Assembly: GCA_023392125.1 (NCBI GenBank)
Contig: JAEVZS010000030.1
Coordinates: 62,001 to 126,000, forward strand
Reading direction: 5' to 3'
Source of the DNA: Bacteroidota bacterium
Lineage (GTDB): Bacteria; Bacteroidota; Bacteroidia; Cytophagales; Cytophagaceae
Length of the DNA stretch: 64,000 bases
Position numbers and translations under genes: made by a program. Below, piece after piece: positions 1 to 7,078 of this stretch (position 1 is its first letter; every line of letters starts with the position of its first letter). The notes beneath the pieces were generated by a model. It was given only the letters and a program-made list of their open reading frames with translations. It made no database searches and was not told where the DNA came from.

Positions 1-63
1 CCAGCGTAATAAAACGAAGCACCAGATGCTTAAAAACAGGCTGTTTACTATCCAGACAATCAT
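1..63 (-). CDS. 5' fragment of a gene running off the window edge
   Basis: Reading from 63 downwards gives an uninterrupted frame of 21 codons beginning MIVWIVNSLFLSIWCFV, which is strongly hydrophobic and looks like a signal peptide or first membrane segment. Its ATG overlaps the TGA of the DUF2851 gene in an ATGA arrangement (60-63), a common sign of translational coupling. Too little is present to name the product. The call rests on the overlap and the hydrophobic start only. Confidence 0.45.
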   Translation of the reverse strand, partial: MIVWIVNSLFLSIWCFVLLRW

Positions 64-1349
64 AATTTATTTATAATACAAAGACCAATTCGGCAATGGA
101 GACAAAGACGCTTTGTGCAATAACTGTTAAACAGCTCGATTGCTGCCTGGGTGTCACCTGCATGGTCAAGATTTAATCCGATATGATTCCACATCTTTGT
201 TATACGGTTGTTTTCACCCGGGATTTTCTCAAGAAAAGCAATCGCGCGGTCCATAAGCGCTTCATTGTCCCGTTCGACGGCTACTGCCGCGATGATGGGA
301 ACAACTGTATTAATCAGAATATTGTTGATGCTTTCCTTGCCGACTTTAGCTCCGGAACCCGAGCGTAATTTATCAAATGTATAATGCTTTTGCCAATATT
401 CGGATGGAGATGCGTTCAGAATATTCATAAGATGTTCTGAACTTTCAGTTTCTGAAAATAATGAGAAAATATAAGGTACTGATGAAATGAATTTTGCCAG
501 CTGGGCGATCCGTATGGTGGGAAAATTAGCAGGGCGGGTACGCAGAAATTTCCATATGACGGGGTTGAGTCTGTGATGTGTCAGATCATATTTGACTGAA
601 AGGAAAGAATATTCTTTTTGCAGTTCACGGGCGTACTGATCCTGATAATCGGCTTCCAGCATGCCGGCCTGACCAAATAGAAGCGCTTCGATCTGAAACA
701 GATTGTCAGCGTGTTTTTTCAGGATTTTGAAAGGGATGCTTTTACCAAGTTCCATAAATGCATCAGCATTTAGCTTAAATCCGAAGTTCTGACAGAGAAT
801 GCGAAATGTGGTTTCTTCCCAGTCACCTTTGCACTGGGCAAGAATTTTTAGAATTTCCCGTGCTTTTTTCTGCAGCCGTGTAATAAGCGTTGCTTCCAGC
901 ATGGAAAGATAGATGACCTCGGGAATAAAACGCAGCGTTTCATGACAGGCTGGCTGTATTTCAGGATTACCGGTATTTACAAGGCTAATATATTTGTCCA
1001 GAAGCTTCAGATCAGTCCGTTGCCTGAGCTCCAGTGTGGGAATCTCCGAATGATCCGTTCGTGTGATTGGTCTGTCATTTTCCCATACTACATGCAAAAT
1101 GACATTGTCATACGCTGCATTCCGGTGATGCCGGTGCATCATCCAGTCAGATGATTTGAGATGTATTTCTACGTGGCCGTACCATATGATATTTCCAATA
1201 CGTATCCTGGCATTCATAAAATCCGGTCCGCTGTCAGTATTGCCGTAGCCGGCTGACAGGACCATGAGATTTTCTCCCTGGCAGGTTCTGAGTTCGGATT
1301 TGTCAAAGTATTGGTGTTGCCATACAAAGAGGATAAAGGATTCGTTCAT
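60..1349 (-). CDS. DUF2851 family protein
   Basis: A protein of 429 residues with no signal peptide or membrane segment. The N-terminal third carries GNTDSGPDFMNARI and WYGHVEIHLKSSDW, which I recognise as typical of the DUF2851 family, a conserved Bacteroidota protein of unknown biochemical role. The C-terminal part is helical and repeat-like, ending with several Cys and His residues. It follows pyrF by 32 bases on the same strand and overlaps the next gene by four bases, so all three are probably co-transcribed. The association with pyrimidine synthesis may only reflect operon packing. Family assignment is fairly sure; function is unknown. Confidence 0.8.
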   Translation of the reverse strand: MNESFILFVWQHQYFDKSELRTCQGENLMVLSAGYGNTDSGPDFMNARIRIGNIIWYGHVEIHLKSSDWMMHRHHRNAAYDNVILHVVWENDRPITRTDHSEIPTLELRQRTDLKLLDKYISLVNTGNPEIQPACHETLRFIPEVIYLSMLEATLITRLQKKAREILKILAQCKGDWEETTFRILCQNFGFKLNADAFMELGKSIPFKILKKHADNLFQIEALLFGQAGMLEADYQDQYARELQKEYSFLSVKYDLTHHRLNPVIWKFLRTRPANFPTIRIAQLAKFISSVPYIFSLFSETESSEHLMNILNASPSEYWQKHYTFDKLRSGSGAKVGKESINNILINTVVPIIAAVAVERDNEALMDRAIAFLEKIPGENNRITKMWNHIGLNLDHAGDTQAAIELFNSYCTKRLCLHCRIGLCIINKL

Positions 1350-1381
1350 AGCGGTTGAAAGATGTGTTCATTGAATAATGT

Positions 1382-2209
1382 CTACAGATATCTGTCTAAA
1401 AGTATTTTCATTTCTTCTTGCAATTGTTTGGCAGCTTTTCCGGCTTCTTTTGCAAAGGACTGGTCATTGCCGGCATAAATGATTCCCCTTGAAGAATTGA
1501 CCAGTAATCCACACTGTTTGTTGATTCCAAATCGGGTTACCGATTCCAGATCTCCTCCCTGCGCACCAACTCCCGGAACCAGCAGAAAGTGATCAGGTGC
1601 GATACGTCTTATTTCCTTAAATAATTCTCCCTGGGTTGCACCTACGACAAACATAAGGTTTTCCTCAGTTGCCCAGGACATATTTTTTTTCATTACTTCT
1701 TCAAAAAGTGGCAGGGAGTTTTCAAGTTTCAGCTTCTGGAAATCACTGCTGCCAGGATTGGAGGTCAAAGCAAGAACAATTACCCATTTGTTTTTGAAAT
1801 CGAGAAAGGGACTTACGGAATCCTCGCCCATATAAGGCGCAACGGTGATTGCATCAAACTCAAGGCCGGATGAAGACTTATCAAAAAAAGCACGTGCATA
1901 CAATCCTGAAGTATTGCCTATATCTCCACGTTTTGCATCAGCAATTGTCAGAACGGATTCGGGAATAAGCTCCATGGTTTTGGACAGACTTTCCCAGCCC
2001 CTTGGGCCCATTGCTTCATAAAATGCTATATTAGGTTTGTAAGCAACGCAATAATCAATAGTGGCTTCGATGATTTGTCGGTTAAACTCATAAACAGGAT
2101 CTTTTTCTTTCAGAAGGTGAGCTGGAATCTTTCGAAGATCAGTGTCCAGACCTATACAGAGATAGGAAGATTTTTGTTGAATTTGTCCGAAAAGTTCGTT
2201 TTTGTTCAT
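1382..2209 (-). CDS. pyrF: Orotidine 5'-phosphate decarboxylase
   Basis: Converts orotidine monophosphate to UMP, the last step of de novo pyrimidine synthesis in the cytoplasm. The 275-residue length fits the longer type 2 PyrF subfamily rather than the roughly 230-residue E. coli form. The catalytic signature D-x-K-x-x-D is visible in TIADAKRGDIGNT (Asp91, Lys93, Asp96). LVPGVGAQGG and VNSSRGIIYAG form the phosphate-binding end of the TIM barrel. The ATG at 2209 is the only sensible start. It leads a minus-strand unit with the DUF2851 gene; the other pyrimidine gene in the window, pyrD, is 7 kb away. Confidence 0.95.
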   Translation of the reverse strand: MNKNELFGQIQQKSSYLCIGLDTDLRKIPAHLLKEKDPVYEFNRQIIEATIDYCVAYKPNIAFYEAMGPRGWESLSKTMELIPESVLTIADAKRGDIGNTSGLYARAFFDKSSSGLEFDAITVAPYMGEDSVSPFLDFKNKWVIVLALTSNPGSSDFQKLKLENSLPLFEEVMKKNMSWATEENLMFVVGATQGELFKEIRRIAPDHFLLVPGVGAQGGDLESVTRFGINKQCGLLVNSSRGIIYAGNDQSFAKEAGKAAKQLQEEMKILLDRYL

Positions 2210-2483
2210 AACCCAAAGTAAAAAAATAATGTGGAGGGGTAAAAGATAAATGCAAAGTAAAGTTGAATGTGTTGATACCGAAAGTTTTGAAAATAAAGTT
2301 GTGCTATTGATGCAGTTTATATTGAAATGAACTGGCTATAAATGTTCAGGAGCGTCAGATGAAGAAGGACAGTGTTATCGGGGGCACGTCAATAATTTGC
2401 GATGGAAGTGTTTTTGTTATATTGCGTCTGTTAATGTCGGGACAATTGTTCCGGAGAATGTAAACTATCAGGCTAGGGTGATT

Positions 2484-3230
2484 ATGAGCAAAACGATACT
2501 TATTACCGGAGCGAGCCGGGGCATTGGAGCGGCAACCGCCTTGCTGGCTGGCGAACAGGGATATAATGTGTGTGTAAATTATCTGAAAAACAGTAAAGCA
2601 GCCATGAAGGTTGTCAGCACAATAAATGACCGGGGAGGAAAGGCAATGGCCTATCAGGCTGATGTTACGGATGAGCAGGAAGTGATCAGACTTTTTCAGA
2701 AGATAGATACTGACTTTGGCCATATAACGGCTTTGGTAAACAATGCAGGAATTCTGGAAATGCAGTCAAGGGTAGATGCATTGACTGCAGAGCGGGTGTT
2801 GCGAATTTTGTCTTCGAATGTGATAAGCTGTTTCTTATGTGCCAGAGAGGCAATAAAACGAATGTCGGCTAAGTATGGCGGTAATGGTGGAAGTATTGTG
2901 AATATTTCTTCGATAGCTGCAAGAACCGGCTCGCCGGACGAGTATGTGGATTATGCTGCCTCCAAAGGAGCTGTTGATACGTTTACGCTGGGACTTGCAA
3001 AAGAAGTCGCCGGGGAGGGAATCAGAGTTAACGGAGTAAGGCCTGGCTTTATATATACAGACATCCATGCAGACGGTGGTGAACCTGGCCGGGTGGAAAG
3101 AATTAAAAATACACTTCCGATGCAGAGAGGCGGATATCCTGAAGAAGTAGCCAGAGCTGTTTTATGGTTGCTTTCCGATGAAGCCTCTTTTTCAACAGGT
3201 ACTTTCATAGATGTTACGGGTGGAAGATAA
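2484..3230 (+). CDS. SDR family NAD(P)-dependent oxidoreductase
   Basis: A classical short-chain dehydrogenase/reductase of 248 residues. The N-terminal Rossmann motif TGASRGIGAA binds NAD(P); NNAG follows near residue 90; the catalytic Ser lies in NISSIAA and the Tyr-x-x-x-Lys pair in YAASK (about residues 157 and 161). The end, TGTFIDVTGG, is like FabG and glucose dehydrogenase relatives. An in-frame ATG lies further upstream at 2397, but 2484 is chosen because MSKTILITGA begins exactly at the first beta strand. A Crp-like regulator starts eight bases after the stop, so the two are likely co-transcribed. The substrate cannot be told from sequence. Confidence 0.88.
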   Translation: MSKTILITGASRGIGAATALLAGEQGYNVCVNYLKNSKAAMKVVSTINDRGGKAMAYQADVTDEQEVIRLFQKIDTDFGHITALVNNAGILEMQSRVDALTAERVLRILSSNVISCFLCAREAIKRMSAKYGGNGGSIVNISSIAARTGSPDEYVDYAASKGAVDTFTLGLAKEVAGEGIRVNGVRPGFIYTDIHADGGEPGRVERIKNTLPMQRGGYPEEVARAVLWLLSDEASFSTGTFIDVTGGR

Positions 3231-3237
3231 AACCGCA

Positions 3238-3804
3238 ATGAATAAATGGTCGCAGTATGTGCCTGATGCCAGGCATTTTGATGCAGAAGCTATTGAATTG
3301 GGAAATAAAGTATTTCAGGAAACTGCTCATGTCAAAGGAAGTTCTTTGCTCAGCAAGGGACAGATTTGTGGCAGGTTGTATTTCATTGTACACGGTCTGG
3401 TATATGCTCATACAGCGGAAGGAAAGATTCTGTGGTATGAATGGGAGGGAAGAAACTTTACTGATCTTGAGAGCTTTTATAATCAAAAAGCCAGCAATCA
3501 GTTTTTAAAAGTAGCCGAAGATAATACTCAGCTGATTTCTATAGGTTATGCAGACTTGCAATACCTGTTTGGGAAGTCACATCAGTGGGCATTATGGGGT
3601 ATCCGGTTTTATCAGCAGGAACTGCAGCGTATAGCAGGCTATTATGAAGCTTTGCGTAATAAGGATGCCAGCGAACGCTATTTTGAACTGGTAGCTGCTT
3701 TTCCGGATATTTTACAGCGTATTCCTTTAGGACATATTGCATCCTATCTGGGAATCAGCCAGGTTAGTCTGAGCCGGATACGGGCCGGAGTACAGAAAAA
3801 ATAA
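3238..3804 (+). CDS. Crp/Fnr family transcriptional regulator
   Basis: A protein of 188 residues with a cyclic-nucleotide-binding-like beta barrel (roughly residues 20-120) and a short C-terminal helix-turn-helix containing GHIASYLGISQVSLSRIR. This is the compact Bacteroidota form of the family, and no intact cAMP-binding signature is obvious, so the ligand is unknown. The ATG at 3238 follows the SDR stop directly; an earlier in-frame start at 3211 would overlap the SDR gene and seems less likely. Its place suggests control of, or co-expression with, the SDR gene. Two similar regulators occur at 19306 and 33314. Confidence 0.82.
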   Translation: MNKWSQYVPDARHFDAEAIELGNKVFQETAHVKGSSLLSKGQICGRLYFIVHGLVYAHTAEGKILWYEWEGRNFTDLESFYNQKASNQFLKVAEDNTQLISIGYADLQYLFGKSHQWALWGIRFYQQELQRIAGYYEALRNKDASERYFELVAAFPDILQRIPLGHIASYLGISQVSLSRIRAGVQKK

Positions 3805-3884
3805 ACGTTCAGTCGTTTTTAACATTTGTAAAAACGAGCGGCTTAATCATTTCGGATTTTTGCTTAAGTACATAATGGGCATTG

Positions 3885-4457
3885 ATGAAAACATTAAATC
3901 GAAAAGTAAAAATTCCGTATTATCTGCAGGAGCTTCATGGCGAAGAAGCAATGATATCCGATCTTGTTTTAACGTATTATGCGGCTTTAGCTGTTACGTC
4001 ATTAGTAATTTTTCAGGTGTGGAATATTCCGGTAAGTATCCTGAAAATTATAGTCTTGTGTTTGTTGACATTTGATTTGTCCGGAGGAGTTGTCGCCAAT
4101 TTCAGTCATGCTACCAGTATTTACTATGCCGCGCATGCCGCAAGAAGACGTGTATTTGCCGTCTTTCATATTGTACAGCCTCTGGTGATAATATGGATCT
4201 TTCCTGCTGAATGGATTTGCATTGGGGTTATTGCTGCCTATTCCATAATATCTATGATTATTGTAGGTAGTATTCGTGAAAATACAAAACGCAGAGTACC
4301 TGCTGCTGTTTTAGTCCTGATTGGTTTATCAATGGTTTTTTTACTTCCTTTCCAACGCAAAGTTCTTTTATTTATACTGCTACTTTATATAATAAAGCTG
4401 GTCCTTGCTTTTCCTGTAGATTGGGCAGAAAAGCAACGCACTGATAATGTTTATTAG
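3885..4457 (+). CDS. Integral membrane protein of unknown function
   Basis: A 190-residue protein with about five hydrophobic segments, including LVLTYYAALAVTSLVIFQV, ILKIIVLCLLTF, VFAVFHIVQPLVIIWIFP and a C-terminal pair near residues 140-180. A conserved-looking loop reads DLSGGVVANFSHAT. A TTG lies one codon upstream at 3882, but the ATG at 3885 is the more probable start. The gene stands alone on the plus strand, 80 bases after the Crp-like gene, and ends just before a strong hairpin terminator. I do not recognise the family, and no enzyme motif is visible. Confidence 0.65.
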   Translation: MKTLNRKVKIPYYLQELHGEEAMISDLVLTYYAALAVTSLVIFQVWNIPVSILKIIVLCLLTFDLSGGVVANFSHATSIYYAAHAARRRVFAVFHIVQPLVIIWIFPAEWICIGVIAAYSIISMIIVGSIRENTKRRVPAAVLVLIGLSMVFLLPFQRKVLLFILLLYIIKLVLAFPVDWAEKQRTDNVY

Positions 4458-4505
4458 AAGTAATCGTTCTGGTATGCCTGATCTTGTTTTTTCTATAGTG
4501 CAAAT

Positions 4506-4540
4506 AAAAAAGGGCTGTTTTCAGCCCTTTTTTATTTGAT
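4506..4540. terminator. Bidirectional intrinsic terminator
   Basis: A 12-bp stem (AAAAAAGGGCTG with CAGCCCTTTTTT) around a TTTT loop lies between two convergent genes ending at 4457 (plus) and 4553 (minus). T-runs on both strands make it suitable for stopping transcription in both directions. Confidence 0.85.
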
Positions 4541-4552
4541 ATTCAAAAGATC

Positions 4553-5194
4553 TTAGAACTTAAATCCGACAAGGAGTCTTGGATTAACATAAGATACTTT
4601 GAAGTTGGCCAGATCATCATCATCTTCAAGATCTGAATTGATGTAATTCTGATTACCCAGTTGCAGCTCAAAACCAACTGCTAGCTTTTTATAGCGAAAT
4701 TTTGCTCCGGGCGCAAGGGCTAAGCCATACATGATAAAGGCATTGTTGACGGTTGCATATTCATATGAATATGCTCCGAAATACATTGTAGGACTGAAGT
4801 TGAAATACGCGTCAATGGCGATATTATCAACGGGAGAGAAACTTGCCATCGGCCCAAACTTTAACAGACCAAGGTGGAAGGAGCTTACTCTATATCCAGG
4901 CTCAGCTTTAGAGCTACCGCCAATTGTAAGCCAGCTCACGTTCATGCCAATGCCAAAGTTGTCGTTTTTGTAGAACATCCACTGATTCCCAAATTCAAAT
5001 GTAGGCTGGATGCCTAATGACTGGGTACCGAAGTTGGATATGCTGGGAAAGCCAAGGCCTAAATGAAGATATACACCGTTGGAAATCATTCCTTTTTTCT
5101 TGTTGATCCCGATGATTGATTCATTTTGACTGCTGCCCGCGTGAGCGGAAACCAATCCAAGGCATACTAACGCAAGGGTAATTAATTTTTTCAT
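4553..5194 (-). CDS. Outer-membrane beta-barrel-like protein
   Basis: A 213-residue exported protein. The first 19 residues, MKKLITLALVCLGLVSAHA, form a signal peptide. The rest is a run of alternating amphipathic strands rich in Gly, Phe and Tyr (for example VYLHLGLGFPS, SFHLGLLKFGPMASF, KLAVGFELQLG) and ends in a terminal aromatic strand, RLLVGFKF. These are features of small outer-membrane barrels. A conserved family could not be named. The gene is monocistronic, with 333 bases of non-coding DNA upstream and a shared terminator downstream. Confidence 0.6.
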   Translation of the reverse strand: MKKLITLALVCLGLVSAHAGSSQNESIIGINKKKGMISNGVYLHLGLGFPSISNFGTQSLGIQPTFEFGNQWMFYKNDNFGIGMNVSWLTIGGSSKAEPGYRVSSFHLGLLKFGPMASFSPVDNIAIDAYFNFSPTMYFGAYSYEYATVNNAFIMYGLALAPGAKFRYKKLAVGFELQLGNQNYINSDLEDDDDLANFKVSYVNPRLLVGFKF

Positions 5195-5527
5195 TAATTG
5201 ATTAGAGGTTTAAGTTAATTAGAAATAATGGTAAATATAGGACAATTTTTTCTTTAAAAAAGAATGACTTTTCTTTCACTTTTCGAATGGTGCGTACAGA
5301 TACTTATATATTTGGTCTGAATATGTCCGAATTGCTGGTCATTCAGTATGTAGTACGCAAGATGAATAAAATGGTTTCTAAGAGAAGAATAGAATTCAAG
5401 GTTTTATTAATCGGAAATAATAAATAAATAGGATATCTGATGTAATCAGGTTTTAAAAATGATAATTAACTTTTAATGTTTTCCTGGTTAAATGTTTATT
5501 TATTAACAAGTTGTTTTTGCGCTCATT
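5195..5527. other. Non-coding AT-rich intergenic region
   Basis: A 333-base stretch between two minus-strand genes. No open frame, RNA gene or clear hairpin was seen. It probably carries the promoter of the barrel gene at 5194, but I could not find a convincing TAnnTTTG element. Confidence 0.4.
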
Positions 5528-6292
5528 TTAATATGCTTTTCCATTGTTTTTAGGATTTTTCAGATCAATCCAGAAAATATGAATTTCGTCCTGAACATTG
5601 ATAATTCCGTTTTTATCTGAATCCGGACTGGCATATACGTACATATAATCATTGGCCGGATCATATTGTGAGCGAATTACGGAATAATGTACCGGAACCA
5701 GGGATGTTTTGTCATTGAACCGGAGATCAAAATAATAAAAATGTCTGAAGTCTCTCTCGTTGATAAAACCATCATTATTGGTATCCTGGTCATACACTGA
5801 AATGAGGTAATAGTTTCGGGTTACCGGTATAAAATTAAGAGTATCCTTGCTGAAGGATGGATAGTATAAGGTTTTAATAAGTACCGGACTGTCAAAACAC
5901 AAAGTACGGGAATCGTTTGCAGTATAGTGCTTTGAGATATTGACCATATTATAGCCATAAACAGCCTCAAACCCCGGCATAATATGGTCATTCCACTGGT
6001 TGCCGTTATCGGGGGGCTGATAATGATACCAGGTATGAAACTGGTTGGAGCCAGTATAATAATTCCCTTTTTTATCAAGATTTACTTTGTATACCGGGGT
6101 TAATCTGTATTCAGGTATTCCGGTTAGCAGTATCCGGCCTGGGCGTGTCATGAAAGGGAGGGAATCCAATGAAGAAGAATCCTGGACAGGATCCGAAGAT
6201 ATGCGAAACCCTTTTGGGTTGGATTCCTGTTTCTGGCAGCTGGTTAATATCGTTGCAATGATGCAGAGCAAATAACATATTTTTTTTAGCAT
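5528..6292 (-). CDS. Lipoprotein with two EF-hand/dockerin-type calcium loops
   Basis: A 254-residue protein with a type II signal peptide and the lipobox LTSC (Cys19), so it is probably anchored in a membrane facing the periplasm or cell surface. Two 12-residue loops match the calcium-binding pattern D-x-[DN]-x-[DN]-G-x-I-x-x-x-D exactly: residues 170-181 (DTNNDGFINERD) and 224-235 (DSDKNGIINVQD), each followed by an aromatic strand (RHFYYFDLRF, IHIFWIDLK). The rest, with many Tyr and Trp, looks like beta structure. No named family was recognised. It is separated from lolA upstream by a terminator, so it is its own transcription unit. Confidence 0.65.
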   Translation of the reverse strand: MLKKICYLLCIIATILTSCQKQESNPKGFRISSDPVQDSSSLDSLPFMTRPGRILLTGIPEYRLTPVYKVNLDKKGNYYTGSNQFHTWYHYQPPDNGNQWNDHIMPGFEAVYGYNMVNISKHYTANDSRTLCFDSPVLIKTLYYPSFSKDTLNFIPVTRNYYLISVYDQDTNNDGFINERDFRHFYYFDLRFNDKTSLVPVHYSVIRSQYDPANDYMYVYASPDSDKNGIINVQDEIHIFWIDLKNPKNNGKAY

Positions 6293-6345
6293 TGACGCCG
6301 GATTTATAAGAATGATACTCTAAAAATAGGGAAGAAGATTTTTGA

Positions 6346-6377
6346 AACAAAAAAACCTGAGCAGTCATGCTCAGGTT
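6346..6377 (-). terminator. Intrinsic terminator after lolA
   Basis: A 10-bp stem (AACCTGAGCA with TGCTCAGGTT, 6354-6377) with a four-base loop. On the minus strand it is followed at once by a T-run (complement of 6346-6353). It lies just after the lolA stop at 6403. Confidence 0.85.
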
Positions 6378-6402
6378 CCGTGCAATATAAGTAATAGCTT
6401 AA

Positions 6403-7053
6403 TTAATATCGAAGATCGTTAATCTCTACTCCGGGATGCTTGGCTTTGTCAAAACTGAAGAAGCTGTCATCCAGCTTGACATTGGGCGTGAAGCTTTTAA
6501 TATAATAGGTATATACATTGCCGGTGTTCTCAAATATTTTCCAGCTCTTTAGCTGTTTGTCACCTTTATTAATAATAAGGCGGATTTTGTTAATCTTGGC
6601 CTTACGATCGGTAGGCTCAAGATCAATGATGTTTACCGGCTGTCCATCTACAGACTGCTCTCCCATCATAATATACTTGAAGCCTTTTTTATACATTGTA
6701 TATATTTTGTCGGGGGTAATATCGTCCGGATCCGGATTGAAATCACTGATATTTACTTCGTTTGCATCTTTAAAGTATGTCCAGACAGTTGTTCCATTGT
6801 TGATAATTTCCTGATCTCCGACTTTCAGACTGAACTTGGATCCTTTGACAGTGATTTCACCTTCCGCCTTTTCCTTCATATTATATTCCTTGTTTTCCAG
6901 TTCATAGGAAAACTTTGCCTTAAATCCGGACATTTCCTTGTAGCGCTTGCTCATTTCATCCAGTATTTTTTCGGCCTGAGGATCCTGAACCTGTGCAATT
7001 ACACTATTAAAACCAACGATAGCTGTTAAAATCAGCGCCAATGCTTTTCTCAT
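6403..7053 (-). CDS. lolA: LolA-like outer-membrane lipoprotein carrier
   Basis: A periplasmic chaperone thought to carry lipoproteins from the inner to the outer membrane. The signal peptide MRKALALILTAIVGFNSVIAQ starts at the ATG at 7053; an in-frame ATG seven codons earlier (7074) is less likely because it would disrupt the signal. The mature part shows the LolA-like half-barrel: an N-terminal helix (EKILDEMSKRYKEM) followed by GFKAKFSYELEN, the strand GTTVWTYFKDANEV, and a C-terminal FSFDKAKHPGVEI segment. About 216 residues is normal. It lies 25 bases after ftsK and probably shares its transcript. Sequence conservation in this family is low, so the name rests on fold-level pattern and context. 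Confidence 0.85.
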   Translation of the reverse strand: MRKALALILTAIVGFNSVIAQVQDPQAEKILDEMSKRYKEMSGFKAKFSYELENKEYNMKEKAEGEITVKGSKFSLKVGDQEIINNGTTVWTYFKDANEVNISDFNPDPDDITPDKIYTMYKKGFKYIMMGEQSVDGQPVNIIDLEPTDRKAKINKIRLIINKGDKQLKSWKIFENTGNVYTYYIKSFTPNVKLDDSFFSFDKAKHPGVEINDLRY

Positions 7054-7078
7054 AATACAATCAATAATGCTCAAATGC

